Assembly (NCBI RefSeq): GCF_000993785.3 | Contig: NZ_CP009922.3 | Span: forward strand, 434,001-498,000 | Reading direction: 5' to 3' | DNA: 64,000 nucleotides | Source of the DNA: Streptomyces xiamenensis | GTDB lineage: Bacteria > Actinomycetota > Actinomycetes > Streptomycetales > Streptomycetaceae | Shown here: one piece after another, positions 56,023 through 64,000 of the stretch | How the letters are laid out: every line of letters starts with the position of its first letter | Numbering within the stretch: the stretch's first letter is position 1 | The notes under the pieces: generated by a model | What the model saw: only the letters and a program-made list of their open reading frames with translations | What the model was told of the DNA's origin: nothing | The model's database searches: none | Translations under genes and position numbers: made by a program

Positions 56023-57462
56023 TTACGCGGGCCAGGCGGTGCGCAGTCTCCGGACGCCCTCGCCGATCTCTCCCACCCCCGCCGCCGGCGCGAAACTCAG
56101 CCGCAGATACGGGGACGGCGGCTCGGCCGCGAAGTACGGGGCGCCCGGGGCCAGCGCCACCCCCGCGCGCAGCGCGGCCTCCGCCACCGCCGCCGGGTCG
56201 GAGCCCTCGGGCAGCCGCAGCCACAGGTGGTAGCCGCCGTGCGGGATGTGCGGCAGCGGGACGTCCGGCAGTTCGGCCGCGAGCGCGGTGGCCATCGCCG
56301 CCCGCCGCAGCCGCAACTCCGCGGCGACCGTGCGCAGATGGCGGGCCCAGGCCGGGGAGCTGATGAGTTCCAGCGCGGTCTCCTGGAGCGGGCGCGGTAC
56401 GAAGAAGCTGTCGACCACCTGGATCGCCCGCAGGCGTTCGAAGGCCGGGCCCCGGGCGGCCAGGGCGCCGACCCGCAGGCTGGGCGAGGTGATCTTGGTG
56501 AGGGAACGGACATGCACCACCACCCCGTCCGGGTCGTCGGCGGCCAGGGCGGGCGGCAGGGCGCCGGCGTCGTCGTGGGCCAGCCAGCGGGCGAAGTCGT
56601 CCTCGATGACGAAGGCCCCGGCCGCCCGGGCCGCCGCCAGCACCCGGGCCCGGCGCTCGGGGTGGAGCACGGCGCCGGTGGGGTTCTGGAACAGCGGCTG
56701 GCACACCAGCACCCGGGCCCCGCTGGCCGCGAAGGCGCGTTCCAGCAGTTCGGGCCGCACCCCGTCACGGTCCACCGGCACCGGGACGGGGCGCAGCCCG
56801 GAGGCGCGGGCGGCGGCCAGCAGCCCGGGGTAGGTGGGGGATTCCAGGAGGACGGCGGAGCCCTGCGGGGCGAGTGCCCGCAGCGCGGTGGTGAGCGCGC
56901 TCTGTCCGCCCGCGGTGATCAGTACGCCGGAGGGGGAGAGCCCGCCGCCGGGGCCGCCGATCTCCCGCGCGAACCAGACCCGCAGTTCCTCGATCCCCTC
57001 CATCGGCGGCCGGTCCCAGGCCCCGGGCCGCCGCCCGGCGCGGGCGAGCGCCGCCGACAGTGCGTGCTCGGGGCGCAGTGCGGGCGGCAGATAGCCACCG
57101 TTGAACTCGATGACGCCGGGCGGCGGCACCGCCAGGGTGGCCAGGACACCGCTCGCGTCGGCGCCGCGCGGCCCGCCGCCCTCCGCCAGCGCGTCCGCGC
57201 TGAGCGCGACCTCCTGCCAGGAGGTGTCCCCCGGGGCGGGAACGGCGGCCCGGGGGACGGCCCGGAAGGCTCCGGCCCCGGGGCGGGTGACGACCAGGCC
57301 CTCGGCGGCGAGCGCGGCCAGTGCCCTGGAGACGGTGACGGGACTGACCCGGTGCCGCTCGACCAGGGCCCGACTGGACGGCAGCTTCTCACCGGGCGAG
57401 TAGCGGTTCAGCTCTTCACGCAGAACGCGAGCCAATTCACTCTCACTGCTACTGTGGTGCAT
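56023..57462 (-). CDS. MocR-type regulator (GntR HTH + class I aminotransferase), 479 aa
   Basis: The N-terminal winged helix (ELARVLREELNRYSPGEKLPSSRALVERHRVSPVTVSRALAAL) is GntR-like. The C-terminal 360 residues are an aminotransferase-like domain with the PLP-lysine region VRSLTKITSPSLRVG. MocR proteins sense PLP or amino compounds and usually control a divergent gene. Here the divergent gene is an EamA transporter whose ATG overlaps this ATG by 2 nt (CATG). An inverted repeat GCTACTGT/ACAGTAGC is centred near the start codons. No ribosome site can exist, so the mRNA is probably leaderless. Confidence 0.9.
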   Translation of the reverse strand: MHHSSSESELARVLREELNRYSPGEKLPSSRALVERHRVSPVTVSRALAALAAEGLVVTRPGAGAFRAVPRAAVPAPGDTSWQEVALSADALAEGGGPRGADASGVLATLAVPPPGVIEFNGGYLPPALRPEHALSAALARAGRRPGAWDRPPMEGIEELRVWFAREIGGPGGGLSPSGVLITAGGQSALTTALRALAPQGSAVLLESPTYPGLLAAARASGLRPVPVPVDRDGVRPELLERAFAASGARVLVCQPLFQNPTGAVLHPERRARVLAAARAAGAFVIEDDFARWLAHDDAGALPPALAADDPDGVVVHVRSLTKITSPSLRVGALAARGPAFERLRAIQVVDSFFVPRPLQETALELISSPAWARHLRTVAAELRLRRAAMATALAAELPDVPLPHIPHGGYHLWLRLPEGSDPAAVAEAALRAGVALAPGAPYFAAEPPSPYLRLSFAPAAGVGEIGEGVRRLRTAWPA

Positions 57463-57478
57463 GAGAGTAGACAGTAGC
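57448..57478. promoter_or_regulatory. Inverted repeat at the shared start of mocR-type and EamA genes
   Basis: GCTACTGT (57448-57455) and ACAGTAGC (57471-57478) form a perfect 8-bp inverted repeat with a 15-nt spacer that contains both start codons. TACTGT on each strand could serve as a -10 (plus strand: 5 nt before ATG; minus strand: 8 nt before ATG). It is a likely autoregulatory operator. Confidence 0.55.
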
Positions 57479-58423
57479 GCTATCGCACCGGCGCCGATAG
57501 CGGTCGCCACCCCGGCCCCCGCACCGATACCGGCCACCGACCGGGGCGGTATCGCGCTCGCCGCCGCCGGAGTCCTCGCGTTCTCCTTCACCCTGCCGGG
57601 CACCGCCTGGGCCATGGACGGCCTCGGCCCGTGGACCACCACCTCGCTGCGCATCGTGCTCGCCGCCCTGATCGCCGCCGTCGCCCTGCGCCTCACCCGC
57701 ACCCCGCGCCCCGAGCGCCGCCACTGGGCGGGGCTGGCCGTGGTCGCCTGCGGCACCGTCATCGGCTTTCCGCTGCTCACCGCGCTCGCCCTGCAGACCT
57801 CCTCCACCTCCCACTCCGCCGTGGTGATCGGTCTCCTCCCGCTGACCACCGCCGTCTACGGGACGCTGCGCACCGGCAGCCGCCCCTCCCCCGCCTTCTG
57901 GACGGCCGCCCTGGCCGGTGCCGCCGCCGTGGTCACCTTCACCCTCGGCACCGGGGGCGGCTCCCTCACCCGCGGCGACCTCTATCTCGCGGCGGCACTG
58001 CTGATCACCGCCGCCGCATACGGCGAGGGCGGCCGGCTGGCCCGCGAACTGCCCGGCTGGCAGGTGATCTCCTGGGCGCTGCTGCTCTCCCTCCCGTTCG
58101 CCGTGCCCGCCGCCGCACTGGCCCTGGCAGCCGAGCCGTTCGAGCCGACCGCCCGCTCCCTCGCCGGGCTGCTGTGGGTGGCGCTGGTGTCCCAGTTCTT
58201 CGGCCTGGTCCTGTGGTACCGGGGTCTGGCGCGCGCAGGGGTCGCCCGCGCCAGTCAGCTTCAGCTGGCCCAGCCGCTGCTCACGCTCGCGTGGGCGGTG
58301 CTGCTCCTGGACGAGCACATGACCTGGGCCGCCCCCGTGACCGCGCTGGCCGTCCTGGCGTGCATCGCGGTCACCCAGCTGGCCCCGTCCCGCCCCGAAC
58401 ACGCCAGGACAGATCATCAGTAA
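57461..58423 (+). CDS. EamA/DMT-family transporter, 320 aa
   Basis: Drug/metabolite transporter with about ten transmembrane helices in two EamA repeats (for example GIALAAAGVLAFSFTLP, SQFFGLVLWYRGLARAG near the second repeat's end). It probably exports an amino acid or small metabolite sensed by the divergent MocR protein. No other in-frame start lies before the first helix, so ATG at 57461 is used although it leaves no room for a ribosome site; leaderless translation is inferred. Confidence 0.9.
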   Translation: MRVDSSAIAPAPIAVATPAPAPIPATDRGGIALAAAGVLAFSFTLPGTAWAMDGLGPWTTTSLRIVLAALIAAVALRLTRTPRPERRHWAGLAVVACGTVIGFPLLTALALQTSSTSHSAVVIGLLPLTTAVYGTLRTGSRPSPAFWTAALAGAAAVVTFTLGTGGGSLTRGDLYLAAALLITAAAYGEGGRLARELPGWQVISWALLLSLPFAVPAAALALAAEPFEPTARSLAGLLWVALVSQFFGLVLWYRGLARAGVARASQLQLAQPLLTLAWAVLLLDEHMTWAAPVTALAVLACIAVTQLAPSRPEHARTDHQ

Positions 58424-58498
58424 TAGACTGAAAACAGGCGAAAGTATCACACCTGAGAAGCACACCCGAAGACGCGATCAGCGACGGGAGGGAAGGCG

Positions 58499-58744
58499 AT
58501 GCGGGCGAGAGCGGGCGACCGGATGGTGACCCACGGCAGAACCGTGGGCCAGGAGGACCGGATCAGCGAGGTCGTGGAGGTACTGGGCGCCGACGGCGCG
58601 CCGCCCTACCGGGTCCGCTCCGGGGACGGCCACGAGACCGTGCTGTCGCCCGGGCCGGACACCGTGGTGGAGCACACGGCGCACGGGCGGACCGGCGGCC
58701 GGGGCAAGGGCGGCCGGCGCCACTGGTGGCCGGGCCGGACCTGA
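58499..58744 (+). CDS. DUF1918-domain protein, 81 aa
   Basis: A small protein with the DUF1918 pattern GDRMVTHGRTVGQEDRISEVVEVLG and PYRVRSGDGHETVLSPGPD, an SH3-like beta barrel by family knowledge, then a basic Gly/Arg-rich tail. ATG at 58499 follows GGAGGGAAGGCG. It could be co-transcribed with the EamA gene, 75 nt upstream. Function unknown. Confidence 0.88.
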   Translation: MRARAGDRMVTHGRTVGQEDRISEVVEVLGADGAPPYRVRSGDGHETVLSPGPDTVVEHTAHGRTGGRGKGGRRHWWPGRT

Positions 58745-58768
58745 GGATCGCCGCCCAAGCGCGGCGCC

Positions 58769-60025
58769 TCAGGCGCGGTAGTGGTCCTCGAAGACCCGGG
58801 TCATCGCGCCGATCGGATCGCGCACCACGTGCGCGGCCGAGTAGAAGGCGTTGCCCCCCACCGCCGGGAAGTCCTCGCACAGCGTGATGTGGCGGGAGAG
58901 TTCCACGGGGTCCTGCCAGGCGTCGGGCTGCGCCGCGTCACCGCACTTGTACAGGGCCTCGCCGATGTACAGCGCGACCCCGGTGCCCTCGGCGACATCG
59001 GCCCACCAGCGCACCAGCGTCTCGTAGTCCGCCGCGTCGTAGCCGATGTTCCAGTAGAGCTGCGGCAGCACGTAGTCGATGCGGCCCTCCTTGACCCACG
59101 CCCGTACGTCCGCGTACAGATCGTCGTAGGTCTGCACCCCGCCGCGGGTGTCGGAGCCGAGCGGGTCGGTGGACCTGTTGCGCCACACCCCGAACGGGCT
59201 GACGCCGAAGGGCACTCCCGGCCTGAGGTCCGCGACCCGCTCGCGCATCTCCCGCACCAGCAGGTCGATGTTGTGCCGCCGCCAGTCGCCCAGGTCCGTG
59301 AAGTCCCCGCCGTGCTCGGCGAAGGCCGCCGCGTCGTCGAAGGTCTCGCCCGCCACCGGGTACGGGTAGAAGTAGTCGTCCCAGTGCACGCCGTCGATGG
59401 CGTAGTGCTCCACCGCGTGGCACATCGCGTCCTGCACGAAGGTCCGCACCTCGGGCAGACCGGGGTTGTAGTACATCCGCCCGCCGTACGTCACCACCCA
59501 CTCCGGGTGGGTACGGGCCGGGTGGTCCTTGGCCAGCGCGGAGGGGTCGGCGTGCATGGCCACCCGGTACGGGTTGAACCACGCGTGCAGTTCGAGGCCG
59601 CGGGCATGCGCCTCCTCGACCGCGAACTCCAGCGGGTCCCATCCGGGGTCCTTGCCCTGGGTGCCGGTCAGCCAGTGCGACCACGGCTCGTACGGCGACG
59701 GCCACAGCGCGTCGGCGGTGGGCCGCACCTGGAAGAAGACCGTGTTCAGATTCCACCGCTGGGCCGCGTCCAGCAGGTCGGTCAGCTGCTCCTTGGCGTC
59801 GGCGGCCGGCGCGCCCTGCCGGGGCCAGTCGATGTTGGCGACGGTCGCGATCCACATGCCGCGCAGCCCGTCGGCCGCGTTGCCCGGCCCGGCCGCGCCC
59901 GCCGCGCCCTCCTCGCGGCGGCCACCGCGGGGCCCGCCGCTCGCCGATGCCTGGGAGAACGTCAGCACCGAGGCCAGTACCCCGACCGTCGCGGTGCCGA
60001 AGACCCTGCGGCTGACTCGTCCCAC
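58769..60025 (-). CDS. Secreted GHL10/DUF187-type glycoside hydrolase-like protein, 418 aa
   Basis: TIM-barrel family 10-like glycosidase (GHL10). It shows GMWIATVANIDWPR, FFQVRPTADALWPS, HAWFNPYRV, HWDDYFYPYP (candidate catalytic Asp) and LPQLYWNIG. A Tat-type signal MGRVSRRVFGTATVGVLASVL begins the chain, with cleavage likely near residue 29. Relatives act on peptidoglycan or surface polysaccharides. GTG at 60025 has GGGGAG four nt upstream. It is divergent from the GH74 gene, and the CebR-type operator lies 158 nt upstream, so shared control is possible. Confidence 0.9.
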   Translation of the reverse strand: MGRVSRRVFGTATVGVLASVLTFSQASASGGPRGGRREEGAAGAAGPGNAADGLRGMWIATVANIDWPRQGAPAADAKEQLTDLLDAAQRWNLNTVFFQVRPTADALWPSPYEPWSHWLTGTQGKDPGWDPLEFAVEEAHARGLELHAWFNPYRVAMHADPSALAKDHPARTHPEWVVTYGGRMYYNPGLPEVRTFVQDAMCHAVEHYAIDGVHWDDYFYPYPVAGETFDDAAAFAEHGGDFTDLGDWRRHNIDLLVREMRERVADLRPGVPFGVSPFGVWRNRSTDPLGSDTRGGVQTYDDLYADVRAWVKEGRIDYVLPQLYWNIGYDAADYETLVRWWADVAEGTGVALYIGEALYKCGDAAQPDAWQDPVELSRHITLCEDFPAVGGNAFYSAAHVVRDPIGAMTRVFEDHYRA

Positions 60026-60182
60026 TGGACTCCCCCTGGGGTGTCGTTCCTGCGTACTGAGCTGCCCGCCGTATGCGTATCACCGCGGGACCCGCCTCGT
60101 CCAAAAGCCTTGCCGTGATCTGCCCGTGACACACCCCTTATGCGAACACCATTCGACGGTTAACATCTGCGACACGCACATC

Positions 60183-60196
60183 TGGGAGCGCTCCCA
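60183..60196. promoter_or_regulatory. CebR-type operator
   Basis: A perfect 14-bp palindrome TGGGAGCGCTCCCA, the consensus bound by the cello-oligosaccharide repressor CebR in streptomycetes. It lies 70 nt upstream of the GH74 start and 158 nt upstream of the GHL10 start. cebR itself is not in the window. Confidence 0.9.
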
Positions 60197-60265
60197 TCGC
60201 TTGATCACGTCTCTCCACCCCCCATACCGCCCGCCCGGCGGTCTTGCCACACAAGGAGCGCTCAC

Positions 60266-62539
60266 GTGCGCAGATGGAAACCGGTGACGGCGATCATGGC
60301 CGGCCTTGCACTGGCTGCGGGACTCCTCACCACGGCCGCCCCCGCGGCCTCCGCGGAGGATGTCGGCGCCCAGGCGTACACCTGGAAGAACGTCCGGATC
60401 GGCGGCGGCGGCTTCGTCCCGAGCTTCGTCTTCAACCGCTCCGAGCCCGACCTGGTCTACGCCCGCACCGACATCGGCGGCGCCTACCGCTGGAACGAGC
60501 AGGGCCAGGAGTGGATACCGCTGCTGGACTCCATCGGCTGGGACGACTGGGGCTACACGGGTGTGGCCTCTCTCGCCACCGACCCCGTCGACCCCGACCG
60601 CGTCTACGCGGCCGTGGGCACGTACACCAACGACTGGGACCCCGAGAACGGCGCCATCCTGCGCTCCTCGGACCGGGGCCGGACGTGGCAGCGCACCGAG
60701 CTCCCCTTCAAGCTCGGCGGCAACATGCCCGGGCGCGGCATGGGCGAGCGGCTCGTCGTGGACCCCCACAACAACAACGTCCTCTACCTGGGCGCCCCCA
60801 GCGGCCAGGGCCTGTGGCGCAGCACGGACGCCGGTGTGACCTGGCAGAAGGTCACCACCTTCCCCAACCCCGGTGACTACGTCCTCAATCCGGATGATCC
60901 GGGGGGCTACGAGAACGACATCATCGGCGTCGTGTGGGTGACCTTCGACCCCTCCACCGGCTCCCCCGGCTCCACCACCCAGACGCTGTACGCGGGCGTC
61001 GCCGACCTCGACGAGAGCGTCTACCGCTCCACCGACGGCGGCCGGACCTGGTCCCCGGTGCCCGGCCAGCCCACCGGCTATCTCCCGCACAAGGGGGTGC
61101 TCGACGAGGAGACCGGCGACCTCTACGTCGCCACCGCCGACAACCCGGGCCCGTACGCCGCCGAGGACGGCGAGGTGTGGCGGTACGACACGGGCACCGG
61201 CCAGTGGACGGACATCTCCCCCGTCCCGGCCGGCGGCGACCGGTGGTTCGGCTTCTCCGGGCTGACCGTGGACCGCCAGAACCCGGGCACCGTGATGGTC
61301 ACCGGCTACAGCTCCTGGTGGCCGGACACCCAGATCTTCCGCTCCACGAACGGCGGCGACAGCTGGACGGCAGCCTGGCAGTGGGGCAACTATCCGCAGC
61401 GCGACAAGCGGTACACGATGGATGTGTCCGCGGTGCCGTGGCTCACCTTCGGCGAGAACCCGCAGCCCCCGGAGGAGACCCCGAAGCTGGGGTGGATGAC
61501 CGAGGGGATGGAGATCGACCCGTTCGACCCGGACCGGCTGCTGTACGGCACCGGCGCCACCGTGTACGGCACGACCCAGCTCACGAACTGGGACCGGGAC
61601 CAGACCTTCACCGTCCGCCCGTTCGTCAAGGGCCTGGAGGAGACCTCGGTCCGTGACCTGATCTCCCCGCCCTCCGGTGCCCCGCTGCTCAGCGGCCTGG
61701 GGGACATCGGCGGCTTCCGGCACACCGATGTGGACCAGGTGCCCGCGATGATGTTCCGCCAGCCCAGCTTCGGCACCACCAGCAGCCTGGACTACGCCGA
61801 GCTGGCGCCGAACATCGTGGTGCGGGTCGGCACCCACGTCGGTGACGGCACCGATCCGCTGATCGGCTTCTCCACGGACAACGGCGCCCACTGGTGGTCG
61901 GGATCGACCCCGGGCGGTGCGGGTGGCGGTACGGTGGCGGCCGCCGCCGACGGCAGCCGCTTCGTGTGGAGCCCGGAGAACACGGGCGTGCACCACTCGG
62001 TGGGCTTCGGCAACTCCTGGAGCGCGTCCCAGGGCATCCCGCAGGGCGCGCGGGTGGAGGCGGACCGGGTGGACCCGAACCGCTTCTACGGCTTCCACCA
62101 GGGCACCTTCTACATCTCCACGAACGGCGGGGCGACCTTCACCGCCTCCGCCGCGCAGGGCCTGCCCGCCACCGGCGAGGTACGGTTCGGCGCCGTTCCC
62201 GGGCGCACCGGGGACATCTGGCTGGCCGGCGGCGGGCTGTGGCGTTCCACCGACGGGGGCGCCACCTTCACCCGGAACACCGGCATCGACGCCGACAACA
62301 TCGGCTTCGGAGCGCCGGCCCCGGGCCAGTCGTACCAGGCGCTGTACAGCAGCGGCGTGGTCAACGGCGTGCGCGGCGTCTACCGCTCCACCGACACCGG
62401 GGCCACCTGGACCCGGATCAACGACGACGACCACCAGTGGGCGTGGACCGGTGACGCCATCACCGGCGATCCGCGGATCTACGGCCGCGTCTATCTCTCG
62501 ACCAACGGCCGCGGGGTGATCTACGGCGACAGCGCGTGA
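60266..62539 (+). CDS. Secreted GH74 xyloglucanase, 757 aa
   Basis: Endo-beta-1,4-glucanase acting on xyloglucan. A Sec signal peptide ends near ASA-ED (residue 30). Two seven-bladed propeller halves carry repeated VYRSTDGGRTW/GLWRSTDAGVTW-type Asp-box motifs. The two catalytic Asp are in RTDIGGAYRW (Asp69) and GLGDIGGFRH (Asp480). There is no cellulose-binding module or linker at the C-terminus, unlike many streptomycete GH74 enzymes. GTG at 60266 has AAGGAG seven nt upstream. It is probably repressed through the CebR box. Confidence 0.95.
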   Translation: MRRWKPVTAIMAGLALAAGLLTTAAPAASAEDVGAQAYTWKNVRIGGGGFVPSFVFNRSEPDLVYARTDIGGAYRWNEQGQEWIPLLDSIGWDDWGYTGVASLATDPVDPDRVYAAVGTYTNDWDPENGAILRSSDRGRTWQRTELPFKLGGNMPGRGMGERLVVDPHNNNVLYLGAPSGQGLWRSTDAGVTWQKVTTFPNPGDYVLNPDDPGGYENDIIGVVWVTFDPSTGSPGSTTQTLYAGVADLDESVYRSTDGGRTWSPVPGQPTGYLPHKGVLDEETGDLYVATADNPGPYAAEDGEVWRYDTGTGQWTDISPVPAGGDRWFGFSGLTVDRQNPGTVMVTGYSSWWPDTQIFRSTNGGDSWTAAWQWGNYPQRDKRYTMDVSAVPWLTFGENPQPPEETPKLGWMTEGMEIDPFDPDRLLYGTGATVYGTTQLTNWDRDQTFTVRPFVKGLEETSVRDLISPPSGAPLLSGLGDIGGFRHTDVDQVPAMMFRQPSFGTTSSLDYAELAPNIVVRVGTHVGDGTDPLIGFSTDNGAHWWSGSTPGGAGGGTVAAAADGSRFVWSPENTGVHHSVGFGNSWSASQGIPQGARVEADRVDPNRFYGFHQGTFYISTNGGATFTASAAQGLPATGEVRFGAVPGRTGDIWLAGGGLWRSTDGGATFTRNTGIDADNIGFGAPAPGQSYQALYSSGVVNGVRGVYRSTDTGATWTRINDDDHQWAWTGDAITGDPRIYGRVYLSTNGRGVIYGDSA

Positions 62540-62549
62540 CGGAAGGGCG

Positions 62550-62614
62550 GCGCTGTGCATCACAGCGCACCGTCACCCCACAGGGACCGGCCGTACCCTT
62601 CCCCGGCCGGTCCC
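62550..62614 (+). terminator. Tandem hairpins ending the GH74 gene
   Basis: The first stem is GCGCTGTG/CACAGCGC with a CAT loop (62550-62568). The second stem is GGGACCGGCCG/CGGCCGGTCCC with a 10-nt loop (62583-62614). The second hairpin is the stronger terminator candidate. Confidence 0.75.
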
Positions 62615-62694
62615 GCTCCGCCCGTCCGCGCCCGGTAACGTCGGGGCCGACCGACCGAACCGTGGACAGGACCGGACCAGCGAAGGGGCACGGT

Positions 62695-63555
62695 GTGAAG
62701 GACATCGAACGCGTCGGAGTGGTGGGCTGCGGCCAGATGGGCGCGGGCATCGCGGAGGTGTGCGCGCGGGCAGGGCTTTCGGTGCGGGTCGCCGAGACCA
62801 CCGGGGAGGCGCTGGAGCTGGGCCGCACCCGGCTGGTGAACTCCCTGGACAAGGCGGCCGAGCGCGGCAAGATCAGCGCGGAGGAGCACGGGGCGACCCT
62901 GGAGCGGCTGACCTTCACCACCGATCTCGGCGAGTTCGCCGACCGTGATCTGGTGATCGAGGCGGTGGTGGAGAGCGAGCCGGTCAAGACCGAGATCTTC
63001 CAGGTGCTCGACCAGGTGGTGACCCGCCCCGACGCCATCCTGGCCTCGAACACCTCCTCCATCCCGCTGGTGAAGCTGGCGGTGGCCACCGGCCGCCCGC
63101 AGCAGGTGATCGGCATCCACTTCTTCAATCCGCCGCAGGTGCAGACCCTGGTGGAGCTGATCCCGGCGCTCACCACCGGGGAGGAGACGGTGCGCCGCGC
63201 CGAGGCGCTGGTGGGCGAGGTGCTGGGCAAGCACGCGATCCGGGCCCAGGACCGTTCCGGCTTCGTGGTGAACGCGCTGCTCGTGCCGTATCTGCTGGCC
63301 GCCATCCGGATGTTCGAGTCGGGGGCGGCGACCCGCGAGGACATCGACACCGGCATGGAGCAGGGCTGCGCCCATCCGATGGGCCCGCTGCGGCTGACCG
63401 ATCTGATCGGCCTGGACACGGTGGCCGCGATCGCGGACAGCATGTACGAGGAGTTCAAGGAGCAGTTGTACGCCCCGCCGCCGCTGCTGCGCCGGATGGT
63501 GTCGGCCGGGCAGCTGGGCCGCAAGAGCGGCGCGGGCTTCTACTCGTACGGGTGA
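62695..63555 (+). CDS. 3-hydroxyacyl-CoA (3-hydroxybutyryl-CoA) dehydrogenase, 286 aa
   Basis: NAD(P)-dependent oxidation of 3-hydroxyacyl-CoA, as in butyrate or acetoacetyl-CoA metabolism. The Rossmann motif is VGVVGCGQMGAGIAEV. The catalytic His-Glu region GIHFFNPPQVQTLVELI and the C-terminal NALLVPYLLAAI and GPLRLTDLIGLDT are all typical. Its length is that of the stand-alone Hbd/FadB2 type. GTG at 62695 has AAGGGG six nt upstream. It converges on the Ku gene. Confidence 0.94.
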   Translation: MKDIERVGVVGCGQMGAGIAEVCARAGLSVRVAETTGEALELGRTRLVNSLDKAAERGKISAEEHGATLERLTFTTDLGEFADRDLVIEAVVESEPVKTEIFQVLDQVVTRPDAILASNTSSIPLVKLAVATGRPQQVIGIHFFNPPQVQTLVELIPALTTGEETVRRAEALVGEVLGKHAIRAQDRSGFVVNALLVPYLLAAIRMFESGAATREDIDTGMEQGCAHPMGPLRLTDLIGLDTVAAIADSMYEEFKEQLYAPPPLLRRMVSAGQLGRKSGAGFYSYG

Positions 63556-63576
63556 GAAAGGGGCCGCCGCCGGACC

Positions 63577-64000
63577 TCAGGAGGCCCGCTTGCGGGTCGT
63601 GGTCTTCTTGGCGGCGGTCTTCTTCGACGTGCTTTTCTTCGCGGTGCTCTTCTTGGTGCTCTTGCCGGCCGTGGCCTTCTTCTTCGCCGGGGACTTCTTG
63701 GCGGCGGCCTTCTTCTTGATCGGCGTGACGGTCGCCTCCCCCTCCGGCTCCTCCTCGCCGCGGGCCTGGCGGGCGCTGCGCACGCTGTCTTCCAGGGCGG
63801 ACATCAAGTCGATCACCCGGCCGCCGGTGGCCGGCCGTTCGGTGATCTCCTCCGGCACCCGGCCCTCCAGCTTGGCGGTGACCAGCGCCTCGACGGCCGC
63901 GCGGTACTCGTCGTGGAGTTCGGCCATGTCCACCGAGCCGAGGGTGTCCATCAGGGTGTCGGCGAGGTCCAGTTCGGCGTCCCGGACGGTGACCCGCTCG
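63577..64000 (-). CDS. ku: Ku-type DNA-end-binding protein, C-terminal part (runs off the window)
   Basis: The 3' end of a bacterial Ku gene, which holds broken DNA ends for NHEJ with LigD. The visible part reads RVTVRDAELDLADTLMDTLG, then YRAAVEALVTAKLEGR, both typical of the Ku core's end. A Lys/Ala/Thr-rich tail of about 50 residues (repeated AAKK/STKK/KTTT units) follows. Such basic tails bind DNA and are known in actinobacterial Ku proteins. The 5' part lies beyond position 64000. Streptomycetes often carry several ku copies, so which one this is cannot be said. Confidence 0.85.
   Translation of the reverse strand, partial: ERVTVRDAELDLADTLMDTLGSVDMAELHDEYRAAVEALVTAKLEGRVPEEITERPATGGRVIDLMSALEDSVRSARQARGEEEPEGEATVTPIKKKAAAKKSPAKKKATAGKSTKKSTAKKSTSKKTAAKKTTTRKRAS

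Overview
The window is high-GC chromosomal DNA from a Streptomyces or very close relative. It carries ssgB, a sporulation gene restricted to morphologically complex actinomycetes. GTG and TTG starts are frequent, several promoters look leaderless, and many genes overlap by 4 nt (ATGA/GTGA). Gene content is mostly core chromosome: thrS, tRNA genes, arginine and cobalamin biosynthesis, and methionine uptake. I see no prophage, integrase, CRISPR array or complete insertion sequence.

Layout. 1-5.7 kb: a membrane protein, a HIT-family protein, a short IS200/IS605-type end remnant, thrS, a tRNA-Val(CAC) gene and ssgB. 5.8-10.5 kb: a CGNR zinc-finger protein, small membrane proteins, a DsbA-like protein, and a pabB-pabC-acetyltransferase operon. 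10.6-11.1 kb: five tRNA genes (Gly, Cys, three Val) with a strong terminator. 11.2-13.6 kb: a 53-residue membrane microprotein, a Ser/Thr kinase and a SpoU-type RNA methyltransferase. 13.6-20.2 kb: a corrinoid/siroheme block (cysG-type, a BluB-CobT fusion with a very long disordered N-terminus, cobL). 20.3-25.1 kb: a GNAT, metQ/metI/metN and two membrane proteins. 25.1-28.9 kb: a GNAT, a Tat-exported glycerophosphodiesterase, a PlsC-like acyltransferase and an aldo/keto reductase.

28.9-41.7 kb is the most interesting block. A tightly coupled operon encodes a DUF4132 protein, a 1675-residue protein of unknown family, a MoxR AAA+ ATPase, a DUF5682-VWA fusion and a SWIM zinc-finger protein. It resembles the enterobacterial yehI/L/M/P/Q set, whose function is unknown. 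MoxR ATPases usually work with VWA-domain partners as chaperone-like remodelling machines, so this is probably a dedicated AAA+/VWA machine whose substrate and trigger are unknown.

41.8-53.1 kb: an oxidoreductase; argH with a coupled 56-codon ORF and an ArgR-type operator; a flavin/PNPOx-fold protein; a polyprenyl synthase; an aldo/keto reductase; and the argC-J-B-D-R operon behind a strong promoter that may be ArgR-controlled. 53.1-58.7 kb: an SDR/XRE-regulator divergent pair, a histidine-phosphatase-fold protein lacking both catalytic histidines, and a MocR regulator whose start codon overlaps that of a divergent EamA transporter. 58.8-64 kb: a GHL10-type glycosidase and a GH74 xyloglucanase around a perfect CebR-type operator, a 3-hydroxyacyl-CoA dehydrogenase, and the 3' end of a Ku gene running off the window.

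All family calls come from reading motifs and gene order by eye. No database search was run.
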